Positions 18,260 through 27,015 of a DNA stretch of 64,000 nucleotides are shown in pieces. The position numbers and the translations under genes were made by a program. The notes below the pieces were generated by a model. It had not been told where the DNA came from, did no database searches, and saw nothing but the letters and a program-made list of their open reading frames with translations. Origin of the DNA: JABDBL01 sp963845445 (lineage in GTDB: Bacteria; Cyanobacteriota; Vampirovibrionia; Obscuribacterales; Obscuribacteraceae); the NCBI GenBank assembly GCA_963845445.1, contig CAWJSE010000003.1, positions 806,001-870,000 on the forward strand, read 5' to 3'. Every line of letters starts with the position of its first letter. Position 1 is the first letter of the stretch.

Positions 18260-20197
18260 ATGGGTAAGTCAGTCGGAATAGATTTAGGAACAACTAATTC
18301 AGTAGTTTCCGTCATGGAAGGTGGTAAACCCACCGTCGTATCAAATGTAGAAGGTGGTCGTACCACTCCATCGGTGGTAGCTTTCACCAAATCTGGTGAG
18401 CGCCTGGTTGGGCAATTAGCCCGGCGTCAGGCTGTGCTTAACCCAGAAAATACTGTTTACTCAATTAAGCGTTTCGTTGGACGCAGATTCTCAGAAGTCG
18501 ACAACGAAAAACGCATGGTCCCCTACAAAGTCAAAGAGGGGGATGACGGCGGCTGTAAAGTGTTAATTCAAAGCAAAGATTACTCACCTGAAGAAATTTC
18601 GGCCATGATTTTACGCAAGCTTAAAGAGGATGCGGAAAAATATTTGGGTGAAAAAGTTACCAGTGCTGTGATCACTGTGCCTGCATATTTCAATGACTCG
18701 CAAAGACAATCCACTAAAAATGCTGGCACTATAGCCGGACTGGAAGTAATGCGGATTATCAATGAGCCTACAGCTGCGGCTCTGGCTTATGGCTTAGATA
18801 AAAAAGACAACGAAGTAATTTTAGTATTTGACTTAGGTGGGGGAACATTCGACGTTTCGGTTTTGGAAGTGGGAGATGGTGTTTTCGAAGTTAAATCTAC
18901 TTCTGGTGATACACACTTAGGCGGCGATGATTTTGACCATTGCGTTGTGTCCTGGGTAGCGGATGAGTTTATGAATTTAGAAGGAATAGACTTACGCAAA
19001 GATAGACAAGCGCTGCAACGATTAACCGAGGCGGCAGAAAAAGCTAAGGTTGAGTTATCCTCCGTATTAGAAACAAATATTTCTTTGCCCTTTATCACCG
19101 CTGATGTTAGTGGTCCTAAGCATTTAGAAATGAAACTTACTAGAGCCCGCTTTAACGAATTAACAAATCACTTAGTTGAGCGCTGTCGTGGACCTATGGA
19201 GCAAGCTCTAAGGGACGCTAAATTGAGCTATGAAAACTTAGATGAAGTAGTTTTAGTAGGCGGTTCGACCCGCATACCGGCAGTGCAAGATTTAGTAAAG
19301 AGCCTTACTGGCGGGAAAGAGCCAAATCAAACTGTTAATCCCGACGAAGTGGTAGCAGTAGGAGCGGCTATTCAAGCTGGTGTATTGGGTGGTGAAGTCA
19401 AAGGCGTAGTGCTGCTGGACGTTACTCCACTATCATTAGGTATTGAAACTATGGGTGGTGTCATGACCAAACTAGTTGACCGCAACACCACAATACCTAC
19501 ACGCAAATCAGAGGTTTTCTCGACGGCAGAGGACAATCAAACTGCCGTAGATATATATGTTTTTCAGGGCGAAAGACCTATGGCTAGAGATAATAAGCTT
19601 TTAGGCAATTTTCGTTTAGACGGTATCCCGCCAGCCAAACGCAGTGGTCCAAAAGTGGAAGTGACTTTTGACATCGACGCTAACGGTATTATGAACGTTA
19701 CTGCTCGTGACCAATCAACTGGCAAAGAACAAAAAATTACTATTACGGCTAGTACCAATCTATCCAAAGATGACGTTGAAAGACTGGTCAAAGAAGCCGA
19801 ACTCTACTCCCAAGACGACCGCATGCGCAAGGAAGAAGCTGACTTGCATAACGAAGCAGACAGCCTTTCTTACTCAGTACAGCGATTAGTTAGAGATCTT
19901 GGTGATCATATAAGCGCTGGTGAAAAAGCCAGAGCAGAAATGCTATCTGTAGATCTAAAACAAAAAATAAAAGATAATGCCGATCGTGAGTCCTTAAAAG
20001 GAATCATGAATGAATTGCGGGGTATGCTGGTCATACTGCAACAAGCAACAGCCCGCGGACAAGAGGCGGAGCAAGCTGAAGCTAGTGCAAGTACGCCAGC
20101 CAATAATAATGGTGACCCGAGTGGATCAAATGAGGCGGCGGCACCCCAGCAAGATGAATCGATTGATGCTGAAGTCGGACCGAGTTCCGAAGAATAA
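18260..20197 (+). CDS. dnaK: molecular chaperone DnaK
   Basis: A 645-residue Hsp70. The ATPase domain begins GIDLGTTNSVVSVMEGGKPT and includes INEPTAAALAYG, VFDLGGGTFDVSVLE and VVLVGGSTRIPAVQDLV. The substrate domain has LLDVTPLSLGIETMGGVM and a helical lid. The tail is a low-complexity Gln/Ala/Ser stretch ending in Glu-Glu instead of the usual EVVD-type ending. The sequence is closest in style to cyanobacterial DnaK2. GAAGG precedes the ATG. grpE and dnaJ are not adjacent, so it is a solitary copy; other dnaK genes may exist elsewhere. Confidence 0.97.
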   Translation: MGKSVGIDLGTTNSVVSVMEGGKPTVVSNVEGGRTTPSVVAFTKSGERLVGQLARRQAVLNPENTVYSIKRFVGRRFSEVDNEKRMVPYKVKEGDDGGCKVLIQSKDYSPEEISAMILRKLKEDAEKYLGEKVTSAVITVPAYFNDSQRQSTKNAGTIAGLEVMRIINEPTAAALAYGLDKKDNEVILVFDLGGGTFDVSVLEVGDGVFEVKSTSGDTHLGGDDFDHCVVSWVADEFMNLEGIDLRKDRQALQRLTEAAEKAKVELSSVLETNISLPFITADVSGPKHLEMKLTRARFNELTNHLVERCRGPMEQALRDAKLSYENLDEVVLVGGSTRIPAVQDLVKSLTGGKEPNQTVNPDEVVAVGAAIQAGVLGGEVKGVVLLDVTPLSLGIETMGGVMTKLVDRNTTIPTRKSEVFSTAEDNQTAVDIYVFQGERPMARDNKLLGNFRLDGIPPAKRSGPKVEVTFDIDANGIMNVTARDQSTGKEQKITITASTNLSKDDVERLVKEAELYSQDDRMRKEEADLHNEADSLSYSVQRLVRDLGDHISAGEKARAEMLSVDLKQKIKDNADRESLKGIMNELRGMLVILQQATARGQEAEQAEASASTPANNNGDPSGSNEAAAPQQDESIDAEVGPSSEE

Positions 20198-20360
20198 GCC
20201 ACTAGGACAATATAAGTAATTTGGCTCGCTTTTTGTTTTTATGGCAAAATGACCACAAATAGCTACATTAAAATCTTTTGCATACGTATAATAGATATAT
20301 CTGCCTGCGCTTAATTTTTAGCTTGAGCTAAATAGCCCAAACAATCCAGGAATCATATAT

Positions 20361-21284
20361 ATGGCTTGCCTTTGCAAACATCCGCAAAAACTGAACTTAC
20401 TAAATTTAATGCGCAAAACTAAAGTGCTTAAATGCTCGTGCGCCATCTCAATCCTGGTTCTCACATCTTTTGGGCTCTCTTCTGCATCGATAGCAGGCGG
20501 CTCGATGAAATCTATAAGCCGGACCGGAACAAATCAGAATCAAAATGTCTACGAAAACGAGCTGGCTGCTACAGAGCTTAAATTATTGGGCAAAACTTAT
20601 ACCAACGATCCTTTATCTAAGAGATTACAGAGGCTAGAATTACTTACTTTTGGCAGCACACAGTATGGTAGTCCTGAAGAGCGTTGGCACAATATAGAAA
20701 GTTTTTTACAAAATAAAAATAGCCCTTCCAGACACAATTCTGCACACAGCAATAATATTTCAAACTCTTTAAATGAATTGGAAAAATATGTTTTCAAAAA
20801 AACAAATCCGGCGCTAAGCACTGCCAAGCGTTTAGACAAATTAGAAACTAAGTTATTTGGTCAACCCAATGTTAGCTTACCTACCGAACGCAGAATTGCT
20901 CGCTTAGAAAGGACTTTAGGATTACCTGATTCTTCAGGAGAAATGGCAGAATTGCCTAATCAAACACTTTCACCGAGAATAAGAGGTTTTAACAACTCGC
21001 CCTACTTTAAACGCATACAGCCCGGAATGCCCAATTCGTTTGGTTTTAGTTTTGGTCTCAACGGCGACGATATGGACGATCCAGATTTAAGCCAATTTGA
21101 AGCACAAATGAATCGAATGTTCAACGAAATGCAAAGACAGATGCAGGATCCAATGCAAGAGGCACCCACTTACCCCATGCAACCGCCAATACAAAAGCGC
21201 TCACCTGGGTTCAATGGACCGCGCTGGTCACCGCAACCAGAGGGAGCAAAGATCCCAGCATACAATGATCCTAACTTCATTTAA
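20361..21284 (+). CDS. exported protein with kRLxkLE..lFG repeats
   Basis: A 307-residue protein with an N-terminal export signal (KCSCAISILVLTSFGLSSAS). Three copies of a repeat follow: PLSKRLQRLELLTFGS, TAKRLDKLETKLFGQP and TERRIARLERTLGLP. Short repeats of this kind recur in secreted proteins of Cyanobacteria and Melainabacteria. The C-terminal third is rich in Met, Gln and Pro (MNRMFNEMQRQMQDP). Function unknown; probably periplasmic or surface associated. AGGAA lies before the ATG. Confidence 0.7.
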   Translation: MACLCKHPQKLNLLNLMRKTKVLKCSCAISILVLTSFGLSSASIAGGSMKSISRTGTNQNQNVYENELAATELKLLGKTYTNDPLSKRLQRLELLTFGSTQYGSPEERWHNIESFLQNKNSPSRHNSAHSNNISNSLNELEKYVFKKTNPALSTAKRLDKLETKLFGQPNVSLPTERRIARLERTLGLPDSSGEMAELPNQTLSPRIRGFNNSPYFKRIQPGMPNSFGFSFGLNGDDMDDPDLSQFEAQMNRMFNEMQRQMQDPMQEAPTYPMQPPIQKRSPGFNGPRWSPQPEGAKIPAYNDPNFI

Positions 21285-21292
21285 GGGCTTAC

Positions 21293-22168
21293 TTAATTCT
21301 GTTCTTGAACAGTAATGCGCTTCATTTTGTCGCCTTTAGCTATTTTATTTACTACATCCATACCTTGAACCACGCCGCCAAATATAGAATATTCACCATC
21401 TAATTGAGGCTGGGCCGCCAAAGTAATATAGAACTGACAGCTAGAACTATTGGGATCTTTGGGAAAGTGAGCCATAGCAACCACCCCGGCTGCATTATGC
21501 TTTAGGTAGGGGCTTGTTTCTAAGGGTATAGTCCTGGTTTGGTTAGCATTATTGGGATCAATATACGTACCATAGCCATCTCCACGTGGGCAGCCACCTT
21601 GAATGCAAAAGCCCGGTTCTACTCTATGAAAAGTAAGACCATTATAAAACCCTTTATTGACCAAGTCTATAAAATTAGCCGTTGATTTTGGCGCATATTT
21701 ACGAAAGAGGCGAATTACTATATTACCTTTATCAGTTTCAATGATTGCTACTGGATCAGGTCTATCATCAACATTATTATTAGCCGGGTTACTGTTAACC
21801 GGTTGTGCTGGTGTTGTAGGAGGATTAGCTGGCTGCGACGGCGCGTAGTTAAGTTCAGCCGACGTTGCCTGGGGTGGCAGAGGAGTAAAAGTCTGATTAA
21901 CACTAGCGCCATTACTTGGTACATTACTTGGTACATTACTTGGTACATTAGTTGGTGCATTATTTGAGCTATTAACCGGCGGCGGGTTACCAGAGCTGTC
22001 CGTAGGCGTAGTAGTGGTAGGATTGGACCAAGTTGCCTCAGGTGGAATAAGCTCCGGGCTCAATTTGCCGGCAATCTTGACTGGGTCAAAGCTTTGCGCT
22101 GCGACTTGAACGCTCCCAAGAAGCATAATAACTATTATGATTGCCGCTATATAGCTGATTCTGCGCAA
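21293..22168 (-). CDS. exported cyclophilin-type peptidyl-prolyl isomerase
   Basis: A 291-residue protein: signal peptide (YIAAIIIVIMLLGSVQVAAQ), a Pro/Asn/Ser/Thr linker, then a cyclophilin domain (about residues 140-290) with GNIVIRLFRKYAPKSTANF, GLTFHRVEPGFCIQGG and YSIFGGVVQGMDVV. It would catalyse proline isomerisation outside the cytoplasm. The start is TTG 22168 with GAGGAAAG 2-10 bases upstream. The linker contains four NVPS repeats, encoded by a 12-base tandem repeat (about 21910-21960), a site where repeat number could vary. Confidence 0.9.
   Translation of the reverse strand: MRRISYIAAIIIVIMLLGSVQVAAQSFDPVKIAGKLSPELIPPEATWSNPTTTTPTDSSGNPPPVNSSNNAPTNVPSNVPSNVPSNGASVNQTFTPLPPQATSAELNYAPSQPANPPTTPAQPVNSNPANNNVDDRPDPVAIIETDKGNIVIRLFRKYAPKSTANFIDLVNKGFYNGLTFHRVEPGFCIQGGCPRGDGYGTYIDPNNANQTRTIPLETSPYLKHNAAGVVAMAHFPKDPNSSSCQFYITLAAQPQLDGEYSIFGGVVQGMDVVNKIAKGDKMKRITVQEQN
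21908..21957 (-). repeat. 12-base tandem repeat inside the cyclophilin linker
   Basis: About four units of ACTTGGTACATT (plus strand), the last diverged. The unit length is a multiple of three, so changes in copy number keep the frame (NVPS units). Confidence 0.8.
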
Positions 22169-22308
22169 ATTCTTTCCTCGAATTTCGATCCATCTGCCTA
22201 GAAATGTTACACGAATAATTATAGACCCAAAAAAAAATCAAAAACCCATATCAAATTGAGCGCCACAAACTTGAACTTGAAGATGAATAACGGTAAAAAG
22301 CACAGAAA

Positions 22309-22348
22309 TGACCGGAATCCGGCGGGGCAAAGCCTCGACAGACCCGGT
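22309..22348 (-). terminator. terminator of the 22.4-23.3 kb set
   Basis: Arms GACCGG/CCGGTC with an inner GC-rich stem. In the minus direction ATTTCTGTGCTTTTT follows. It lies about 75 bases after the stop of the 149-residue gene. Confidence 0.6.
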
Positions 22349-22421
22349 CGTTGGTTGAGGTTACGTTGAGAAAGATCATCGCTATCCATCTGAACAGAAC
22401 CCTATCCAAGTTTTACTCCAA

Positions 22422-22871
22422 CTACTTGCTGAGCAAATAGCGGAGTAGCTTGGGATCGTTCCCCACCAGGTGGAGGGATCCTTTCTCCACTCCATTGTGG
22501 TTTTTTTTCGACCACTCCCCGATTTCTCGAAAACCTCGGGTCCTGGCCTCGTCATCAGTAATACCCGAAACTTTCGCCGAGGGACCGCCCCCTAAACTCC
22601 ACCAGGCATCAGGAGAACGGTTGAAATCCTGGACGGTGGAGATGTCGCCCTCTCCTACCTCTATAACTTCGACCTCAGGGCAGGGTTGGGGTGTCCAGCC
22701 GGAGCGCATCGCCGCCAAGCAGCGGTACTCACATATGTAGCCCCCGCACCCACCTCTCCCGAGATCCCTGCAGTCAGACGCAAGAACGACACCGCCTTCC
22801 TTCCTCATGTGCCCCCAGATGGTCTGGTAGAGCATTCTATAAGAACTGCTCGAGAAAAGCGCCAAATGCAT
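22422..22871 (-). CDS. orphan high-GC protein, 149 aa, Cys-containing
   Basis: No family recognised. The 149-residue protein has four Cys in its first half (CRDLGRGGCGGYICEYRC), a Gly-rich segment and a basic C-terminal helix. Codon usage is GC-rich. AGTAGG precedes the ATG by a few bases. Last gene of a minus-strand set followed by the terminator at 22309. Confidence 0.55.
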   Translation of the reverse strand: MHLALFSSSSYRMLYQTIWGHMRKEGGVVLASDCRDLGRGGCGGYICEYRCLAAMRSGWTPQPCPEVEVIEVGEGDISTVQDFNRSPDAWWSLGGGPSAKVSGITDDEARTRGFREIGEWSKKNHNGVEKGSLHLVGNDPKLLRYLLSK

Positions 22872-22876
22872 GTTGC

Positions 22877-23059
22877 CTACTCATGTACGGCTGTACTTGT
22901 CCTCGTGTCCTTCACTGACTTTGCAATCCCGACACACATCGGCATTATCGACGCGGACTTGATCGAATCGATCTGTCTGAGCTTTTTGTTTGCTCGGTAG
23001 CTAGAACCGAGAGTTGCTCGGGATTCGGGTCTGAATTCGGGCGAGTCTTGTCCACTCAC
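22877..23059 (-). CDS. possible small high-GC gene, 60 aa
   Basis: A 60-codon frame starting with GTG that overlaps the stop of the upstream 76-residue frame (GTGA), the arrangement of translational coupling, and ending 5 bases before the next ATG. The protein is basic and shows no motif. It could be a chance frame. Confidence 0.3.
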   Translation of the reverse strand: MSGQDSPEFRPESRATLGSSYRANKKLRQIDSIKSASIMPMCVGIAKSVKDTRTSTAVHE

Positions 23060-23302
23060 AGCTCATTGATAGCCGCCTCCAACGCCGCAACCTTGGTCAG
23101 AAGCTGGTCCCACTCTTCATTGTCCGGGTCGTATTGTCGATAGTACTCCTCACGCAGTTCCTGAAGCAGTTCGGTGACTTCTGGCACGAGGAAATCAATC
23201 AACTCCTCATCGTCCCGGGCAGCCTCCTTGATGGTTTCAATCCAGTCTTGAAGTCCCTCAAGTGCTTCCAATAACATTCCGGTCAAGAGCTGCTCGAGGT
23301 CT
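23056..23302 (-). pseudogene. high-GC acidic coiled-coil protein, 5' truncated
   Basis: The frame ends in 76 residues of acidic coiled coil (WIETIKEAARDDEELIDFLV, LLTKVAALEAAINEL). Its first ATG (23277) has no Shine-Dalgarno, and the sequence just upstream still reads like the same protein (SKDLEQLLTG). That frame runs into a truncated antitoxin gene on the opposite strand at about 23302. I therefore think the 5' end has been lost at a junction. The remaining product would be soluble and helical. Confidence 0.5.
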
Positions 23303-23446
23303 TTTGACGAATATGAACGCTTGAGGGCTCTTGAAGATGCTCACTGGGGGCAGAAAGCCAAAGAGGCTGAGAAGTCGGGTTTGGCATCAGACCAAGAGGT
23401 AACAACGCTAATTAAAAGATTTAATCGCGAGAAAGCTGGCACTTAG
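23303..23446 (+). pseudogene. Phd/YefM-like antitoxin, C-terminal fragment
   Basis: Plus-strand codons from TTT 23303 read FDEYERLRALEDAHWGQKA, then KEAEKSGLASDQEV and a TAG stop at 23444. This is the conserved 'EYERLraLED..w...a..a...G' C-terminal part of a Phd/YefM antitoxin. The DNA-binding N-terminal half is missing: upstream of 23303 the sequence switches to the high-GC minus-strand gene. A RelE-like toxin frame overlaps its end. Confidence 0.7.
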
Positions 23447-23699
23447 CAAAAACGTTGTAGGCTTTCTCAACGACTTGCAAGCAAAACAGTTTAAGCAAGT
23501 ACTGGGCAAAATTTTGGGCTTGTTAACCGATCCAACACCATCCGATAGCCAGTTACTTTAAGGCTTTGGTGATTTACGTCGGACAGATATAGGCGAGTTT
23601 CGTATTGTGTATAGGCTCGATGAAGCTGCCGTAGCCGTTAGTTTAGTAGGCAAACGCAATGATGATGAAATCTATAAGCGGTTGCGTAATTTAGTTTGA
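23405..23699 (+). pseudogene. RelE/ParE-like toxin remnant with in-frame TAA
   Basis: In one frame the DNA reads VVGFLNDLQAKQFKQVLGK, then PTPSDSQLL, a TAA at 23559-23561, and without frame change GFGDLRRTDIGEFRIVYRLD up to a TGA at 23697. This is a RelE-type toxin in which the usual Lys of 'LKG' is a stop, an A-to-T change. No proper start codon is visible. The toxin is dead unless the stop is read through, consistent with loss of its antitoxin. Confidence 0.75.
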
Positions 23700-23786
23700 A
23701 TGCAAAAATCAAAATCAATAAAATCACTTATACGCTCGATTTCGCCAAATTTAGATCCGTCAAAAAGCTAGTAAAAAAACAGAAAT

Positions 23787-23831
23787 CGCCCAGAAGCAAT
23801 CATCTGGATCGACTAGATCATTGCCTGGGCG
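23787..23831 (-). terminator. terminator of the IS-split high-GC gene
   Basis: Arms CGCCCAG/CTGGGCG extended by GCAAT/ATTGC. The minus-strand U-rich tail ATTTCTGTTTTTTT follows. It begins 6 bases beyond the reconstructed stop at 23837. Confidence 0.75.
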
Positions 23832-23980
23832 TTCTGTTAAGCTTTTGCTGCGCAGGGTTGCATCATGCTAGTCCGCGCAGCCGTCCCCGTGAGCTTCAAC
23901 CGGGAATGTTGTAGTTGGGTTGTTGTTATTGACGCCATCCTGGCGCGAGCCAGCCTCCTGGGACCGACCGGAACCGTTAG

Positions 23981-24045
23981 GACTTCGTCCTCGGCTTCGT
24001 CGTCCGCTTCGTCGTCCGCTTCGTCGTCCGCTTCGTCCTCGGCTT
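23981..24045 (-). repeat. 12-base tandem repeat encoding EADD units
   Basis: About five units of GTCGTCCGCTTC (plus strand), the outer ones diverged. In the reconstructed minus-strand frame they encode Glu-Ala-Asp-Asp repeats. Confidence 0.75.
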
Positions 24046-24315
24046 CGAACTGAAATCGATCACCATTTTATCGGTGACCTTGGAGTACAGGTCCAGTTCG
24101 GCCGAGACAAACACCCTCAGAAAGAATTGGCGGTCGTTTAGGCGGTCCCAGTATTCCTCGGGAAGCGCCATGCGCTCCTTGTCAATGACTTTGAGACACA
24201 TTAAAAAATAAATAGGAGTCTAAGGTTGGCATTACAAGTAGTGGCACCAGATCAGAAAAAGATAGAAAAGCTACAAAAAATAAGCTTCCCCCCTGGGCAG
24301 AAATTGTAGCCTCGC

Positions 24316-25335
24316 CTAAGCCACGGCAAGTGCCAGGCCGCTTTGCGGTGGCTGCGCCAGCACATTGCCTTGGCTTGTCGGCTCGGCTGTTTTGCCTTTA
24401 TCGGGGGCAACCTCTTTAGGGCGGTTAATCCACACTTCTTTTGCTAGTTCTTTCTTTTTCGGACTACCTAAAACAAATCGGTTAGGGTTATTATCGTAAA
24501 CAGACAACATTACATTTTGCCTCAACAATAGCTTGTCATCAGCTCGCCCGTGATGAACATCATTAGGTGTCAATAACTCTAAACCGCTGTGATGATGCTC
24601 ATTGTTGTACCAAGGAAAAAATTCTCGACAAAAATCTTTGGCTTCTTCTAAGGACTTAAATCTATCAGGAAAATTCTGGTGGTACTTCAATGTCTTGAAT
24701 TGACTCTCTGAATAGGGATTGTCATTGCTTACCCGTGGTCTGCTAAAAGATTTGTTCATGCCAAGATCAATAAATAATTGCCCTAAAGTAGATGACTTCA
24801 TTGGCGAACCACGATCTGAATGTATAGTAATTATTTCTGGATTTACTTTCTGTCTATCAACTATTTCGCTAATAAATTTCTTTGCTATCTCACCTGATTC
24901 TCTTTCAGCTACATGCCAGCCAACTACATAACGACTAAAAATATCTAAAACAACATAAAGATAGTAATAGCTCCATTTAACGGGACCTCTTAATTTAGTA
25001 ATATCCCAGCTCCATACTTGATTAGGAGCAATGGCAAGCAATTCTGGCTTGGCGTATTGATGTCGCTTGTGTCCACGTCTGCGCTCTTGTGTTGCTCCTT
25101 CTGCTCTTAAAATACGATACATAGTAGAAATAGAACAAAAATATGTGCCTTCATCAAGCAAAGTGGCATATGTCTCTGTAGGCGATTTGTCCACAAACCT
25201 TTCACTATTTAGTATAGCCAAAACATTATCTCGCTCAGCCTGACTTAATCTGCGATGAGACACCCTTCTTGGTCTATCAGTTTTGTCAGGCTTAACTTTT
25301 AGCTGCCTGTAAAAAGAAGCTGTGGATATACTCAA
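24316..25335 (-). CDS. IS3-family transposase, OrfB (rve integrase core)
   Basis: The 339-residue protein has an HTH_21-like N-terminal region (SHRRLSQAERDNVLAILNSE) and a DDE integrase core: first Asp in VWSWDITKLRG, second in IHSDRGSPM, Glu in NPYSESQFKTLKYH. It ends in an Ala/Gln/Pro tail. A TTG at 25335 opens the longest frame. The usual production route is a -1 frameshift from orfA. Confidence 0.92.
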   Translation of the reverse strand: MSISTASFYRQLKVKPDKTDRPRRVSHRRLSQAERDNVLAILNSERFVDKSPTETYATLLDEGTYFCSISTMYRILRAEGATQERRRGHKRHQYAKPELLAIAPNQVWSWDITKLRGPVKWSYYYLYVVLDIFSRYVVGWHVAERESGEIAKKFISEIVDRQKVNPEIITIHSDRGSPMKSSTLGQLFIDLGMNKSFSRPRVSNDNPYSESQFKTLKYHQNFPDRFKSLEEAKDFCREFFPWYNNEHHHSGLELLTPNDVHHGRADDKLLLRQNVMLSVYDNNPNRFVLGSPKKKELAKEVWINRPKEVAPDKGKTAEPTSQGNVLAQPPQSGLALAVA

Positions 25336-25383
25336 TGCCTTACAAGCATTGGTAATACCAGTAATAGGTATAAGATTCTTTTA

Positions 25384-25835
25384 CTAATTCCGTTCTTTTT
25401 GCTCTGGAATCTCGATCCCTAGCGCCACTGCTAGTTTTTTTTGCACATCAATAATTGTTTTCGCCACCTGTAAATCTTTTCCAACTTCGCTACTTTTTTT
25501 GTTAGCTGACCAATCTTTTCCTCTTTGTAATCCCTTGTCTGCTTACGACCAGCTTTCTTTGACGATAAATCACCGCTCTTTGCTTGCCTGCGCCAACGAG
25601 TAATATGTGATGAATAAAGCCCTTGCTTGCGCAAATATCCCCCAACTTCACCAGCCGATAATTCTTTTAATTCATCTAAAACTTTTTGTTTGTACTTAGC
25701 TGTGAACCGCCTGCACTCTGCCCTAACCTTTACTTCATTTCCTGGATCTTCATCACCCTCATATCCATTACTACCTGGATCAAAAATAGTCACAGAAGAC
25801 TTTCCCATACCTTTTTCTCTTTCTTTTACTGCCAT
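25384..25835 (-). pseudogene. IS3-family OrfA, frame broken at an A-run
   Basis: From ATG 25835 the frame gives a helix-turn-helix protein (SAGEVGGYLRKQGLYSSHIT) and a coiled coil, but after KLEK it runs out at about 25431. Adding one A to the run at 25477-25480 restores the family C-terminus KDLQVAKTIIDVQKKLAVAL and a stop at 25384. So the deposited frame carries a one-base deletion in a homopolymer. Confidence 0.75.
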
Positions 25836-26176
25836 CAATAGACTCCTATTTCCTAGTATAAACTGTCTCATTTATCATAGAAAATTTGGGTGATTCGCTC
25901 GCGGGCCTCAGCCAGCAAGGCAGCCTTCTGGATGAGGGTCTCGATTTCGGTGGAGTCTGTTTCTTCTATCAAAATCAAGTATGACCTTTAAACACATCAA
26001 TATGTGAGAGTCCAGCAGCTGTTGGCAATTCAGTTTTTCTCACCAGTAATCGAATTTTATGATCGATTTTTATGCTTCTTAGCAAATTAATATCTGTACT
26101 TTACATCTAGCGCAAGCTCGCATCAGCGGATTTATTAGTCATGCCTAATTTTTGGTTCGCTTTGATCGTGTTGACT

Positions 26177-26377
26177 CTACTTCACTATCTCTCTCAGCAC
26201 CGCCCTCAACCGCTCTTCTGTTTGTTTGATAATTTGCATCGTCGGCCCATCCTCGTGCCATTTCTCACAACGCTCATAAAAAACTAATCGCAACACCGAA
26301 TGCCCCGATGGTAAATCCTCCATCGCCTCCATGCTTATATAACCTTCCTCATCTTTATCCTTCCCGCGTAAATACAT
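26177..26377 (-). CDS. possible small protein, 66 aa
   Basis: An acidic then helical 66-residue frame (EEGYISMEAMEDLPSG, IIKQTEERLRAVLREIV). The open frame extends only a few codons upstream, to a TAA, so it may be a remnant of a larger gene. No family recognised and no strong Shine-Dalgarno. Confidence 0.35.
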   Translation of the reverse strand: MYLRGKDKDEEGYISMEAMEDLPSGHSVLRLVFYERCEKWHEDGPTMQIIKQTEERLRAVLREIVK

Positions 26378-26613
26378 CTCGGCATAAATGCGATTAGTTG
26401 ATTATGCGCCAAATCATCCCTCAATTTAAATCAATCCACTCAGGAAAGCTTACACGAATAATTATAGATCCAACAAAAGTGCAAAAATCCATAAAGCCAG
26501 GTCTAGTTGTTGTAATTGTGCCACTGTCCATACCAACAAAAAATCAGATAGAAAGAAAAAGGCCAGACCGAAGCTATGTCCGGCCGGTATAAATATAAAA
26601 CAAAAAAGAAGCT

Positions 26614-26647
26614 GGTCCAGAAGGCTGGTGGATAAGCCTTCTGGACC
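26614..26647 (-). terminator. terminator of the 97-aa membrane protein gene
   Basis: Perfect 13-bp stem (26614-26626 with 26635-26647), loop of 8. Minus-strand tail CTTCTTTTTTGTTTTATATTT. Confidence 0.88.
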
Positions 26648-26721
26648 GCTCAATCTGCGCGATCACTGTCTCATTTTTTTTCGCCCTGCACCGATTGAGC
26701 CCAGGAATTCCACCATGCGTC

Positions 26722-27015
26722 TTACTTTATCCAGGTGCCTTCCGCCAGGTTAACTACTACGACAGCAAGCGCATAGAGGCAGGTGCCTCCCAATAGCACG
26801 ACACCAAGCACGAAAGCGATTGGCCAATAGTACAGGCCGGAAAGAATCATCAGTCCGGCGGCAAGGAAAGATGACGAAGAAGCGATTCGAGGACGCCACA
26901 CTTCCCCCTTAGTATGATCCTTTTGGCGCTTGTTCATACGCGCCAGCAACCAAAAAATGAACCCGAACCCCAAAGCCACGATTCCCAAGCAAATCGGCAA
27001 TAACCAGAAATACAT
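26722..27015 (-). CDS. orphan small membrane protein, 97 aa
   Basis: No family recognised. Residues 2-25 form one transmembrane segment (WLLPICLGIVALGFGFIFWL), then a basic loop (RMNKRQKDHTKGEVWRPR). Residues 50-92 form two further hydrophobic spans (FLAAGLMILSGLYYWPIAFV and VLLGGTCLYALAVVVV). The positive loop predicts a cytoplasmic side. GGAGATAG precedes the ATG and a strong terminator follows, so expression as a single-gene unit is likely. Confidence 0.75.
   Translation of the reverse strand: MYFWLLPICLGIVALGFGFIFWLLARMNKRQKDHTKGEVWRPRIASSSSFLAAGLMILSGLYYWPIAFVLGVVLLGGTCLYALAVVVVNLAEGTWIK

Larger units (their letters stand above)
24193..25870 (-). mobile_element. IS3-family insertion sequence
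   Basis: Two overlapping frames (orfA 25835-25384, orfB 25335-24316) lie between long imperfect inverted repeats. Read inward, both ends begin (T)GAGACA and share AAATAGGAGTCTA about 20 bases in. The flanks support an AAA target duplication inside a high-GC gene. Size 1.68 kb, slightly long for IS3. Confidence 0.85.
23837..25978 (-). pseudogene. high-GC gene split by an IS3-type element, about 154 aa before insertion
   Basis: The 5' part (25978-25871; TTG start after AAAGG) reads LILIEETDSTEIETLIQKA up to ITQIFYDK. The 3' part (24192-23837) resumes VIDKERMALPEEYW. Excising the IS and one copy of an AAA duplication joins them in frame as FYDKVIDKER. A second lesion, one T missing from the T-run at 24053-24055, breaks the frame before an acidic repeat (EADDEADDEADD). 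The tail is basic. No family recognised. Ends at its own terminator (23787). Confidence 0.65.

Noticed and set aside
23981..24045. Short direct repeats that could be taken for a CRISPR-like array
   Set aside because: The unit is 12 bases without spacers and encodes EADD repeats in the reconstructed minus-strand frame.
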